A stretch of 51,907 nucleotides of DNA from Prevotella sp. (GTDB lineage: Bacteria; Bacillota; Clostridia; Oscillospirales; Ruminococcaceae): the NCBI GenBank assembly GCA_023663025.1, contig JAMPIC010000016.1, positions 1 through 51,907 of the forward strand, read 5' to 3'. The notes beneath the pieces are model-generated. The model saw nothing but the letters and a program-made list of their open reading frames with translations, had not been told where the DNA came from and did no database searches. A program made the translations under genes and the position numbers. Positions 40,696 through 49,047 of the stretch are shown piece by piece. Numbering within the stretch: position 1 is the first letter of the stretch; each line of letters starts with the position of its first letter.

Positions 40696-41997
40696 ATGGC
40701 AGCGGAAATTTTGGATATTCTGGAAACAGCGGCGATAGTTGTAAGCGGTTTCCTTATAAAAAAATACATATTTTTAGAGCCGGATATGGAGCCGAAAAAA
40801 CAGCGGATTTTTTACCTCGCCTGTTTTCTTCTTGCGGGAATTGCCCTGCCCACGCTGGGTAAGGACGCCGCGTCCGTAGCGGTGCTGACAATGATAGGGC
40901 TGAACATCTGCTTTGCGCGGAAAGAACACAGACTTCGGGGACTTCTGCTGATGATACCGTTCCCGGGAATTATAAACGGGCTTTTTCTTCCGCTTATGCT
41001 CGTTCCCTACCTGTTCGGTATGTCCGAGAGTATGTCCCGGATTTTTTGTTTCGCGGTTTACGGCGTTTTTGCGGGAATACTCGCGCTGTTTTACTTTAAA
41101 GGGAAAAACTGGCGCAAATGGTTTCACGATAATATGAAAGACCGCCGCCTGAGAAAATCTGAGCTTCGCTTGCTGTGGGCGGTGGGTATACCTATGATGA
41201 TATTCTCAAACCAAACGGCGGCGCAGATCGAAGCGGCAAGCGGCGGCGCGCGCGAGGCGGACGGCGGGCTTGCGTTCTTTATAGGCATAGCCGCCATCTC
41301 GGCGTTTGTAATGACCATAACGATAATCGTGCTGATAATGCAGGGCAACAAGCGTTCCTTTTATTATGAGCAGGTGTCCCATATGCAGTCGGGAATGATC
41401 GCGTTTATGGCGGAAGTGGTTGAAAGCCGGGACGACAACACCGGCGGACACATAAGGCGTACCGCCGAGTACGTTGAAAGCATAGCCAAAGAAATGAAGC
41501 GGCGGGGAGTATACGCCGATATTCTTACGGATCGGTACCTTAAGGATATGGTGGTGGCAGCCCCGCTGCACGACATAGGCAAAATACACATACCCGACGC
41601 GGTGTTAAACAAGGCGGGAAAGCTTACGGACGAAGAGTTCGCGGTAATGAAAACCCACACCACCGAGGGCGAAAAGCTTCTGATACACGCAAAGGAGGAG
41701 CTGGGCGAATCGGATTATCTGAACACGGCTATAGAAATGGCGGCGTATCATCACGAGTGGTGGAACGGCAAGGGTTACCCTTACGGAATAAGCGGCGCGG
41801 ATATTCCGCTGTGCGCGAGAATAATGGCGGTGGCGGACGTTTACGACGCGTTAATATCCAAACGCTGCTACAAGAGCGCAATGCCGGTTGAAAAGGCGTG
41901 CGCAATAATCCGCGAGGAGTCGGGCACACATTTCGACCCCAAGGTTGTGGACGCCTTTTTTGCGTTGGATATTACAAAATCCTCCGAAAAGCATTGA
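40696..41997 (+). CDS. Membrane-bound HD-GYP phosphodiesterase
   Basis: The 433-aa protein has about seven or eight membrane helices (to about residue 220) and a C-terminal HD-GYP domain. Motifs are ESRDDNTGGHIRRT, the HD pair in PLHDIGKIHIPDAVLNKAGKLTDEE, HHEWWNGKGYPYGISG (the GYP motif), and DVYDAL. It should hydrolyse cyclic di-GMP, linking a membrane signal to motility or surface growth. The chemotaxis receptor and sigma-D genes nearby fit. ATG 40696 has only a weak GGAAAAGAG site upstream. Confidence 0.92.
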   Translation: MAAEILDILETAAIVVSGFLIKKYIFLEPDMEPKKQRIFYLACFLLAGIALPTLGKDAASVAVLTMIGLNICFARKEHRLRGLLLMIPFPGIINGLFLPLMLVPYLFGMSESMSRIFCFAVYGVFAGILALFYFKGKNWRKWFHDNMKDRRLRKSELRLLWAVGIPMMIFSNQTAAQIEAASGGAREADGGLAFFIGIAAISAFVMTITIIVLIMQGNKRSFYYEQVSHMQSGMIAFMAEVVESRDDNTGGHIRRTAEYVESIAKEMKRRGVYADILTDRYLKDMVVAAPLHDIGKIHIPDAVLNKAGKLTDEEFAVMKTHTTEGEKLLIHAKEELGESDYLNTAIEMAAYHHEWWNGKGYPYGISGADIPLCARIMAVADVYDALISKRCYKSAMPVEKACAIIREESGTHFDPKVVDAFFALDITKSSEKH

Positions 41998-42047
41998 ACG
42001 CGATCCGAGACATTGCCCGTGTGCTGACAAGCGGTTTATGAAAGATA

Positions 42048-42075
42048 GTGTACAGTGTGCGGTTGAAAGTTGGGG
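42048..42075 (+). repeat. Heptad array 7
   Basis: GTGTACA, GTGTGCG, GTTGAAA and GTTGGGG in 7-base register. The last unit forms the G-rich ribosome binding site of the next gene. Confidence 0.7.
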
Positions 42076-42083
42076 GGAAAATA

Positions 42084-42521
42084 ATGATACGCGAAATTTG
42101 CAGAGACGATCTTGACGGACTTTTGGAATTGTACACCCAATTGCATGGAAACCCCGTTCCCGAAAAAACGGCGGAGCTTGCCGCGCTTTGGAAAAATATT
42201 ATCGCCGACAAAAATCACCGTATCATTATCGCGGCAGAGGACGGGAAAATCGTATCCTCCTGCGTTTGCGTGATAATTCCGAATTTAACACACGGGCAGC
42301 GTCCTTACGCTTTGGTGGAAAACGTGGTTACGGACGAGGCGTACCGCAAAAGGGGGCTTGCGACGGCTTGTCTCGATTTCGCGGGAAAAATCGCCGAGAG
42401 GGAAAATTGCTATAAAATTATGCTTTTGACAGGCTCAAAAGAGTAAAGCACGCTGAATTTTTACCGCAAAGCGGGGTACAACAGCAACGACAAGACGGCG
42501 TTCATTCGGTGGATATTATAG
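42084..42521 (+). pseudogene. GNAT acetyltransferase with in-frame stop
   Basis: The frame from ATG 42084 has GNAT motifs (IREICRDDLDGLLELY, IVSSCVCVIIP, ENVVTDEAYRKRGLATACL) and stops at TAA 42444-42446 after LLTGSKE. The same frame stays open and reads STLNFYRKAGYNSNDKTAFIRWIL to TAG 42521, the usual C-terminal strand block of such proteins. One nonsense codon has therefore cut the last 24 residues. Acetyl-CoA binding residues are retained, so partial function cannot be excluded. Substrate unknown. Confidence 0.8.
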
Positions 42522-42548
42522 TGTATATTGTACAGTGTACAGTTGACA
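42521..42548 (+). repeat. Heptad array 8
   Basis: GTGTATA, TTGTACA, GTGTACA and GTTGACA, then GTTATTC. The first base is the last base of the GNAT stop codon. Confidence 0.85.
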
Positions 42549-42580
42549 GTTATTCAATAAATTTTTTAAGGAACATTTAA

Positions 42581-42847
42581 ATGAAATATTTTCTGATTTA
42601 TCTTGCAATAATCAGCCTTATCGCGGCGATAATGACGGTATCGGACAAGTCCCGCGCAAAGCGGCATAAGCGGCGTATCCCCGAGAAAACCCTTTTCGGA
42701 ACGGCACTTTTGGGCGGTTCGGCGGCAATGTTTCTCGCTATGCTTGCAGTCCGCCACAAGACCAAACACAAGCGGTTTATGATAGGTCTGCCGCTTATTA
42801 TGACTGTTCAGGCGGCGGTAATTGCATTCGTAATACTATATACATAA
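42581..42847 (+). CDS. DUF1294 membrane protein
   Basis: The 88-aa protein has three membrane helices and the DUF1294 motifs DKSRAKRHKRRIPEKTLFGTALLGGSAAMFLAM and RHKTKHKRFMIGLPLI. The function is unknown. ATG 42581 is 8 bases behind AAGGA. Confidence 0.92.
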   Translation: MKYFLIYLAIISLIAAIMTVSDKSRAKRHKRRIPEKTLFGTALLGGSAAMFLAMLAVRHKTKHKRFMIGLPLIMTVQAAVIAFVILYT

Positions 42848-42865
42848 AAAATTTTAAAAATGTAC

Positions 42866-42894
42866 TTGAAATGCGATTCGGCAAGAGTTATCAT
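42866..42894 (+). promoter_or_regulatory. Promoter of the T-box leader
   Basis: TTGAAA (42866-42871) and TATCAT (42889-42894) are 17 bases apart, placing the transcript start near 42901. Confidence 0.65.
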
Positions 42895-42900
42895 AGTATC

Positions 42901-43230
42901 GTAAATATTTTTAAACCGATGATTGAGAGTAGTAACTTCGGAGGGTCACCGAGCAAGCGTAAGCTTGCACAGCGAGCTGTAGGCGGTGGAAGTACAGCGG
43001 CGGATACCGATGTGAATGGACTCATGAGGGCAAACCGAGCAGCAGAACATCAAGCGGGCGTATTTTCTTGCCTCTTGCTTCTTGTATCTTGCCTCTTAGG
43101 GGAGACGTATACCGTGCGTTATTCGGGGCGTGTATGTCAGTACATTGCATTGAGCGGCGTAAATTTTTACGCAACTTGGGTGGTACCGCAGGAAAATTCT
43201 CCTGTCCCATTTTATGGGACAGGTTTTTTG
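42901..43230 (+). promoter_or_regulatory. Tryptophan T-box leader
   Basis: The T-box AACTTGGGTGGTACCGC (43173-43189) is followed by a 10-bp terminator stem (43201-43210/43214-43223) and TTTTTT. Stem III is a perfect 7-bp hairpin (43157-43172). In stem I, TGAG (42924-42927) with AGTA (42928-42931) faces the specifier loop GAA-TGG-A before CTCA (43021-43024), giving the Trp codon TGG at 43017-43019. Uncharged tRNA-Trp should allow read-through into the transporter genes. The linker between stem I and stem III contains a heptad array. Confidence 0.93.
43061..43095 (+). repeat. Heptad array 9, inside the T-box leader
   Basis: Five units, TATTTTC, TTGCCTC, TTGCTTC, TTGTATC and TTGCCTC, lie in the transcribed linker between stem I and stem III of the T-box. 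Confidence 0.85.
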
Positions 43231-43300
43231 TTTTTTGGGTACACTAACTATAAATTCAAAAACCGCAAGCTGACACTTGCAAAAAGAAAGGAAAATTACT

Positions 43301-44317
43301 ATGAAAAAACTTAAACTCACCTCGCTGATTTTAGCCGCGGCTATGGCTTTGGGACTTTCCGCCTGCTCGGGAGGAGACAGTTCAAACGACAGCGCGGACA
43401 ACGGCGGAAACGCATCTTCCGACCTCTACCAAGTGGGAATTATTCAGTACGGCAGCCACCCCTCGCTTGACAACTGCTGTCAGGGGATTGTGGACGCTCT
43501 TGATGCCTCCGATCTTAAATTGAGCGTCAGCGTTCAGAACGGCAACATGGACAGCGCAACCTGCGACACTATCGCGAAAAATATGGCGGCGCAGAATTAT
43601 GACATCATTTACGCAATCGCCACTCCCGCGGCAATTTCGGCTTACGCAGCGACGACAAACACCGACATTCCCGTGATTTTCTGCGCGGTGTCCGACCCCG
43701 TTGCGGCGGGCATTGTTGAGGATATGTCCGCTCCCGGCGGCAACTGCACGGGCACTTCCGATATTCTGGACTTCAACGCTCAGGTTTCCCTTATCAAGGC
43801 TCTTCAGCCGAATGTGCAGAAGATAGGCGTGCTGTACACCACAAGCGAGGCTAACTCCATTTCCCAGCTTGCAAGCCTTAAAGAGGTCGCCGGGGCGCAG
43901 GGTATCGAAATAGTCGAGCAGGGCGTGCAGGGCGCGGCGGACGTGCCCCAGGCGGCGGCAACCCTTGCTCCCAAGGTGGACTGCATAAACAATTTCACCG
44001 ACAACAACGTGGTAAACAATCTTACGGTTGTTTTGGAGCAGGCAGACGCGGCGGGAATACCCGTTTACGGCTCGGAGGTTGAACAGGTTGCAAACGGCTG
44101 TATCGCGTCCATAAGCATTGACTATGTTGAGCTTGGCAAGGTAACGGGCAAAATGGGCATACAGGTGCTGAAAGGCGAAAGCGCGGGTTCTATCGCGGTG
44201 GGACAGATTTCCGAGGGTACGCCCGTTGTGAACACCGAGGTTATGGAAAAGTTTAACATTGAGCTTCCCGCCGAATACGCGGACGCGGAAAAGGTTACAA
44301 CCAACGCGGCTGAGTAA
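43301..44317 (+). CDS. trpX: Tryptophan ABC transporter, binding lipoprotein
   Basis: The 338-aa protein has a lipoprotein signal (LILAAAMALGLSAC, lipidated Cys) and a type-1 periplasmic-binding fold of the ABC_sub_bind family (VGIIQYGSHPSLDNCCQGI; VIFCAVSDPVAAGIVEDMSAPGGNCTG). The Trp T-box directly upstream identifies the substrate as tryptophan or a precursor. ATG 43301 follows AAAGGAAAA. The permease follows after a repeat and a second promoter. Confidence 0.93.
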   Translation: MKKLKLTSLILAAAMALGLSACSGGDSSNDSADNGGNASSDLYQVGIIQYGSHPSLDNCCQGIVDALDASDLKLSVSVQNGNMDSATCDTIAKNMAAQNYDIIYAIATPAAISAYAATTNTDIPVIFCAVSDPVAAGIVEDMSAPGGNCTGTSDILDFNAQVSLIKALQPNVQKIGVLYTTSEANSISQLASLKEVAGAQGIEIVEQGVQGAADVPQAAATLAPKVDCINNFTDNNVVNNLTVVLEQADAAGIPVYGSEVEQVANGCIASISIDYVELGKVTGKMGIQVLKGESAGSIAVGQISEGTPVVNTEVMEKFNIELPAEYADAEKVTTNAAE

Positions 44318-44323
44318 AACATC

Positions 44324-44403
44324 TGTAGGGGCGTATCCTGTATACGCCCGCCTAAAATGCGCGGAAATGTACGCGGCGGGCGGATATGGAATCCGCCCCT
44401 ACA
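44324..44403. repeat. Palindromic repeat copy C (variant core)
   Basis: It starts TGTAGGGGCGTATCC and ends with a matching inverted GGATTCCATATCC-type core and CCCCTACA. The outer arms match the other copies but the inner part differs, forming stems GGGCG/CGCCC and GCGGAT/ATCCGC. It begins 7 bases after the trpX stop. Confidence 0.75.
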
Positions 44404-44441
44404 AAAAACGTTATTTTACGGTTTTCTATAAAAGAATAACA

Positions 44442-44484
44442 GAGGATAGAGGGTACACAATTCTATCCTCTATTTTCTATCTTC
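44442..44484. repeat. Heptad array 10, inverted
   Basis: GAGGATA and GAGGGTA (44442-44455) face TATCCTC, TATTTTC and TATCTTC (44464-44484). The array holds units in both orientations and can fold into a hairpin. It lies just before the trpY promoter. Confidence 0.8.
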
Positions 44485-44499
44485 TTGCTGCATAACCCT

Positions 44500-44528
44500 T
44501 GTAAATCCGCCAAAAATATGGTATAATA
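44500..44528 (+). promoter_or_regulatory. Promoter of trpY
   Basis: TTGTAA (44500-44505) and TATAAT (44523-44528) are 17 bases apart. It would allow the permease to be made independently of the T-box. Confidence 0.65.
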
Positions 44529-44561
44529 AAATATTATATAACTTTAGCGAGGTAATTCTAT

Positions 44562-45458
44562 ATGGATATATTTATGAACGTTGTCCGCGTAACACTTGAA
44601 GAGGGTCTGATGTACGCCCTGCTTGCAATAGGCGTGTACATAACCTACAGCATACTGGACTTCCCCGACCTATCCGTGGACGGCACTATGCCTATGGGCG
44701 CGATCGTCACGGCTGTGCTGATAATCCACGGGGTGAACCCATGGCTGTCCCTGCTGATAAGCTTTATATTGGGTATGGCGTGCGGGGCGGTGACGGGGCT
44801 TCTCCACGTCAAGCTGAATATACGTCCCCTTTTGTGCGGTATCATTATTTATACGGCAATGCTGTCTGTGAACCTTGTGGTGCTTTTCAAGGGGAATAAC
44901 GGCATTACCGTGGCTTCGTTCTTTAAAAAGGAAACCATTTTCAATTCGGGTATCGCAACTATTTTTCCCGATAAATGGAAAATCGTTATCCTGTCCTTTA
45001 TACTTGTTGTGGTCTGCAAAATTGTTATGGACTTCTACCTGAAAACCAAGTCGGGACTTCTCCTTCGCGCCACGGGGGACAACGAGCGGTACGTCACAAT
45101 GCTTGCCAAAGACCCGGGGTACACCAAAATTCTGGGACTTGCAATCGGCAACGGATTTTCCGCGCTTTCGGGGTGCGTTATCGCACAGCAAAAGGGCTCT
45201 GCCGACCAGCAAATGGGCGTGGGTATGGTTGTTCTCGGACTTGCTTCGGTAATTATCGGGTTAAGCGTTTTCAAGAAAGTAAAATTCTTAAAGCCTACCA
45301 CAATGGTAATTTTAGGCAGCGTTTTGTACAAAGCGTTCCTGTCGGCTGCGCTGGCTATGAATTTGCCTACCGAGTATCTTAAACTGCTTATGGCGGTGCT
45401 GTTTACGCTGGCACTGGTGTTCAGCGAGAAATTGACGGGTAAGAAAAAGAAAGCGTAA
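44562..45458 (+). CDS. trpY: Tryptophan ABC transporter, permease
   Basis: The 298-aa protein has about eight membrane helices in the branched-chain-amino-acid/ribose permease fold (EEGLMYALLAIGVYITYSILDFPDLSVDGTMPMGA; KTKSGLLLRATGDNERYVTMLAKDPG; GVGMVVLGLASVIIGLSV). It is the usual partner of the ABC_sub_bind protein upstream. ATG 44562 has a GAGG site. The ATPase gene is displaced by three unrelated genes. Confidence 0.92.
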   Translation: MDIFMNVVRVTLEEGLMYALLAIGVYITYSILDFPDLSVDGTMPMGAIVTAVLIIHGVNPWLSLLISFILGMACGAVTGLLHVKLNIRPLLCGIIIYTAMLSVNLVVLFKGNNGITVASFFKKETIFNSGIATIFPDKWKIVILSFILVVVCKIVMDFYLKTKSGLLLRATGDNERYVTMLAKDPGYTKILGLAIGNGFSALSGCVIAQQKGSADQQMGVGMVVLGLASVIIGLSVFKKVKFLKPTTMVILGSVLYKAFLSAALAMNLPTEYLKLLMAVLFTLALVFSEKLTGKKKKA

Positions 45459-45470
45459 ATTTCTGAATTC

Positions 45471-45590
45471 TGTAGGGGCGGGGTCTCCCCGCCCGCAGGG
45501 TTAAATACGGCGTACTGTTACGGCGGGACGGGAAACCCGTCCCCTACGAAATTTGTGCAAATATTCAGAGATTTGCCATAAAACAAAAAG
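45471..45590. repeat. Palindromic repeat copy D
   Basis: The core (45471-45548) is closest to copy B, and the similarity runs on through TGCAAATATTCAGAGA and ATAAA to about 45586. A left TTTCTGAAT mirrors the right ATTCAGAGA. It fills the gap between trpY and the first of the three intervening genes. Confidence 0.8.
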
Positions 45591-45608
45591 CCGAAAGGAG
45601 AGCCTGAA

Positions 45609-46826
45609 ATGAAAACGAAAGCAAAAATCGGCGTTGGCGGTGTAATCGGTATAATTTTAATTGCTGTTTGCGCGGCTTTTTTTGGGTACAAAGCAGTAAA
45701 AGCTGTAAACGAGCGCAAAGCCAAACAGGCTCTTTTTGAGGCGGCGGCGGAAAACGCGGTTGAGTACGTCCGCGAAAAGTACGGCTTTGAAGCTGAAATT
45801 GCAGACTTTGACGACTTTGACAACAACGACTACCTTTTTAAAAAGTTTAACGAAATTCAAGAAGATATGCAGATCATTAAACTGAGAGCCAACGGCAGGG
45901 AATTTTTCGCGGAGGCGGAATGTTCGGAGGAAAATCCCTACTGTATTGACAATTATCAGTTTGAGGAAATCCAATCGGCGGCTATGGACGAAATTTTAAA
46001 GGGTATTCCCGAGGGAAAGACCGTTTCCGTCTCTTGGTCTGCGTATGAGGATATGCCGCGAGTAAGCGCTGTTAATATCCTCGGCTTTAACAAATATTAC
46101 GATGGCGGCAACCTTGACGAGTTTTTGGAAATCGGTTACGGGTACGTTGAAATGATATTCGTCGGCGAAAACATCTCGGAAAGCGGCATACCCGAAAGGC
46201 TGGAGGAACTGCATATCGACTATATGTTCAATTCCTTTGACACGGCGGAGCATATGGAGGAATATCTCGCGGTCAAGGAGGAGTATGAAAGCGCGCCGTT
46301 TCATCTGCTCAACGACCCCGATTTGCCGCTGTACAAATTGTACGCGCCGCACATAATCGACCACGCCGATTTGGAAACGTTGATCAATGTGGAAAATTCA
46401 GAGGCGCATAAGGTAAAAACCAAAACGAGCTATGAGACAAAGGAGCTTGAAAATTTCAGGTACTGCTGTTTTTACAAGGGCAATTCAAATATTTATGTGG
46501 AGAAAATGGATCACGATAAATTTGCGGATCGCTATGACGGCTACGGCAAGGTAAAATGTCTCGATCAGCCTATGTCAAACGCGTACAGCTCGGATATGCC
46601 CGGGCGATTGTATATTTATTATCCCGTCGACGAGCTGAACGGCTTGAATATAAAGCACCTCGGGGCGGCTTGGGTAGACGGCGGCGACCGTTCAATACGC
46701 AGTATTGAAAGCGGGAAGATATACGGGGATTACGTTGTTTTTATCCTGCCGGGCGAATATGACGGTTACTATGGGTTCAGCAATATCGACTTTATGCTCG
46801 TTGACCGCAGGGAATTTTCGGCGTAG
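45609..46826 (+). CDS. Unknown membrane-anchored protein
   Basis: The 405-aa protein has an N-terminal membrane helix (IGVGGVIGIILIAVCAAFFGYKA, about 8-30) and an acidic, Tyr/Asp/Glu-rich extracellular part with no recognised domain. There are no obvious catalytic motifs. ATG 45609 follows AAAGGAG by 8 bases. It sits inside the split transporter operon. Confidence 0.8.
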   Translation: MKTKAKIGVGGVIGIILIAVCAAFFGYKAVKAVNERKAKQALFEAAAENAVEYVREKYGFEAEIADFDDFDNNDYLFKKFNEIQEDMQIIKLRANGREFFAEAECSEENPYCIDNYQFEEIQSAAMDEILKGIPEGKTVSVSWSAYEDMPRVSAVNILGFNKYYDGGNLDEFLEIGYGYVEMIFVGENISESGIPERLEELHIDYMFNSFDTAEHMEEYLAVKEEYESAPFHLLNDPDLPLYKLYAPHIIDHADLETLINVENSEAHKVKTKTSYETKELENFRYCCFYKGNSNIYVEKMDHDKFADRYDGYGKVKCLDQPMSNAYSSDMPGRLYIYYPVDELNGLNIKHLGAAWVDGGDRSIRSIESGKIYGDYVVFILPGEYDGYYGFSNIDFMLVDRREFSA

Positions 46827-46893
46827 CATACATAGCAAATTTCTATACAGCACCGGAGTTGAATTTAATTGCATAGCCTGAAAGGAGCGCGCT

Positions 46894-47517
46894 ATGAAAC
46901 GGATATTTCTGCACGGTTTGGGGCAAACGCCCGACAGCTGGGAAAAAACCGCCGAGCTGTTAAATTCTCCCGAAAATAATATATGCCCCGATTTGGCGGC
47001 TTTGCTTGACGGTCGTGAGGCAAGCTACGCAAACCTTTACGCGGCTTTTTCGGAGTTCTGCGGCGGCTTTGACGGCGCGGCGGATTTGTGCGGATTATCC
47101 CTCGGCGGCGTGCTGGCTTTGAATTACGCGGTGGATTATCCCCAAAGGGTCAATTCCCTTGCGCTTATTGCTCCGCAGTACAGAATGCCGAAGGGTCTGC
47201 TGCGGTTTCAGAATATTCTTTTTCGGTTTACACCGAGAAAAGCGTTCCCCGAAACGGGCTTTGGGAAAGCCGATTTTATCAGGCTTTGCGGCACTATGAC
47301 CGAACTGGATTTCAGCGGGTGCGTACATAATATCACCTGCCCCGCCCTTGTGATTTGCGGCGAAAGGGATACCGCGAATATAAAAGCGGCAAGGGAGCTT
47401 GCGGATATTCTGGAAAACGCCGAACTGCAAATAATAAGCGGTTCGGGGCACGAGGCGAATACCGACGCGCCCGAAAAGCTGGCGGAAATTCTTAACGGGT
47501 TTTACGGTAATATATGA
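46894..47517 (+). CDS. Alpha/beta hydrolase
   Basis: The 207-aa protein has the oxyanion HG motif (FLHGLGQTPDSW), the nucleophile elbow GLSLGG with Ser69, the acid in CGERDTANI and the His in GSGHEANTDAPE. It resembles small esterases of the MenH/BioH type; the substrate is unknown. ATG 46894 follows AAAGGAG. It lies between trpY and trpZ. Confidence 0.9.
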   Translation: MKRIFLHGLGQTPDSWEKTAELLNSPENNICPDLAALLDGREASYANLYAAFSEFCGGFDGAADLCGLSLGGVLALNYAVDYPQRVNSLALIAPQYRMPKGLLRFQNILFRFTPRKAFPETGFGKADFIRLCGTMTELDFSGCVHNITCPALVICGERDTANIKAARELADILENAELQIISGSGHEANTDAPEKLAEILNGFYGNI

Positions 47518-47536
47518 TGATTTAATAACCCACGTC

Positions 47537-47552
47537 TGTAGGGGACGGGGTT
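47537..47552. repeat. Palindromic repeat fragment E
   Basis: TGTAGGGGACGGGGTTC is the first 16 or so bases of the palindromic repeat, truncated before the core. It lies between the hydrolase and the CAT-like gene. Confidence 0.6.
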
Positions 47553-47584
47553 CAATCGCATAAGAAATCTGAAAGGAGCGCGTT

Positions 47585-48214
47585 ATGAAAGAAGTCGACC
47601 CGAAACTGACAACCCGCGCCGAGGCGTTTGAAATGTGGATAAACGCGCCAATGCCTATGGTTACGCTGTTTAAAACGCTGGACGTTTCGCGGCTTTTAAA
47701 ATGCAGCCGCAGACACGGCTGTAAATTCAATATGCTGATGTGCTGGTGCATAGGCAAGGCGGCGGCTTTGATTGAGGAATTTTATCTGCTGCCCGTCGGC
47801 AAAAAGCTGATTCGGTACGGTAAACTGGCGGTGAATACGGTCGTCGCTCTGAACGGCGGGGGCATAAGCGGCTGCGATATTCCCTTTTCCGAGGATATAC
47901 GGGCTTTTGAACGGGATTATCTGAAGCTTACGGAACAGGTAAAAAATTCCCGTACAGCGTATGAAGCCGGGGAGGACTATATGGTAATAGGCACGTCCGC
48001 GCTGGTCAAGTACAATTTGGACGGGGCGGTAAATATTTACGCGGGAGTTTACAACAATCCTTTCGTGATTTGGAGCAGATACAGAAAACGTTTTTTTAAG
48101 ACGGTTATGCCCGTATCGTTCCAATTCCACCATAGCCAAATGGACGGAGAGCAGGCGGCATATTTTCTTGAATGCTTGCAGAATGAGATAAATAATTTTA
48201 CATACACGTTCTGA
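47585..48214 (+). CDS. CatA-like acyltransferase
   Basis: The 209-aa protein belongs to the chloramphenicol-acetyltransferase-like group. The catalytic motif is FHHSQMDGEQAA (HHxxxDG) near the C-terminus, and PVSFQFHH and the N-terminal WINAPMPMVTLFKTLDVSRL fit the CatA pattern. Whether it acts on chloramphenicol is unknown; many CatA-like proteins in gut Clostridia do not. ATG 47585 follows AAAGGAG. trpZ starts 13 bases after its stop. Confidence 0.88.
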   Translation: MKEVDPKLTTRAEAFEMWINAPMPMVTLFKTLDVSRLLKCSRRHGCKFNMLMCWCIGKAAALIEEFYLLPVGKKLIRYGKLAVNTVVALNGGGISGCDIPFSEDIRAFERDYLKLTEQVKNSRTAYEAGEDYMVIGTSALVKYNLDGAVNIYAGVYNNPFVIWSRYRKRFFKTVMPVSFQFHHSQMDGEQAAYFLECLQNEINNFTYTF

Positions 48215-48227
48215 AAGGAGCAAAAAA

Positions 48228-49001
48228 ATGCTTGAATTAAACAACATCACCAAAATTTTTAACGCGGGTACGGTAGACGAAACCACACTTTTCGACAACT
48301 TTTCCTTTAAGCTGGAAAAGGGGGAATTTGCCGCGGTCATCGGCTCTAACGGCAGCGGCAAAACTACCCTGCTGAACCTTGCCTGCGGGACTTTAAAGCC
48401 CGACGGCGGCACGATTATTTTCAAGGGCGAGGACATTACAAAGCTCCCCGAACACAAGCGGGCGCGGTCTATCGGGCGGGTTTTGCAGGACCCCCGTCTC
48501 GGCACCTGCGGCAACCTTACCATACTTGAAAATATGGCTTTGGCGGACAACAAAAACAAGTCCTTCGGCTTAAGCGCAGGGGTGAACAAAAAGCGGGTTG
48601 ACTATTACAAGTCCCTGCTGGAGACTTGCGGAATGGGTCTTGAAAACAGAATGAACGTCCCGGTGGGCAATTTAAGCGGCGGACAGCGGCAGGCGGCGGC
48701 TCTGATAATCGCCTCGATGACGGACATAGACCTGCTTGTCCTCGACGAGCACACGGCGGCTCTCGACCCGAAGTCCTCGGAAACACTTATGAAAATCACC
48801 GACAAGGTGGTAAAGGAGAAAAACCTCACCACCCTTATGGTTACGCACAACCTGCGTTTCGCCATAGAGTACGGCTCACGGCTGGTGATGATGCACGAGG
48901 GCAGGTGCGTTATGGACATCAAGGGCGAGGAAAAGAAAAACGCAAACGTCGACGATTTGCTGAAAGTGTTTAATGAAATCAGCATTGAGGTGGGCAATTA
49001 G
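48228..49001 (+). CDS. trpZ: Tryptophan ABC transporter, ATPase
   Basis: The 257-aa ATPase has Walker A (GSNGSGKTTLLN), signature LSGGQRQAAALI, Walker B (IDLLVLDEHTAALD) and H-loop (MVTHNLRFA). It matches the ATPase that normally follows the ABC_sub_bind protein and permease directly. Here it is 2.8 kb further on but still on the same strand. ATG 48228 follows AAAGGAG. Transcription probably depends on the upstream inserted genes. Confidence 0.92.
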   Translation: MLELNNITKIFNAGTVDETTLFDNFSFKLEKGEFAAVIGSNGSGKTTLLNLACGTLKPDGGTIIFKGEDITKLPEHKRARSIGRVLQDPRLGTCGNLTILENMALADNKNKSFGLSAGVNKKRVDYYKSLLETCGMGLENRMNVPVGNLSGGQRQAAALIIASMTDIDLLVLDEHTAALDPKSSETLMKITDKVVKEKNLTTLMVTHNLRFAIEYGSRLVMMHEGRCVMDIKGEEKKNANVDDLLKVFNEISIEVGN

Positions 49002-49036
49002 AGGCAAGAATTTCAGAGGCAAGAGGCAAGAATTGG
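49001..49036 (+). repeat. Heptad array 11 (GAGGCAA type)
   Basis: GAGGCAA and GAATTTC, one extra base, then GAGGCAA, GAGGCAA and GAATTGG. The first base is the last base of the trpZ stop. GAGGCAA is the complement of the TTGCCTC unit of array 9. Confidence 0.8.
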
Positions 49037-49047
49037 AGGTAATTTTT

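Noticed and set aside
14857..49036. CRISPR array
   Set aside because: The repeats are 7 bp with no unique spacers, and no cas genes are present.
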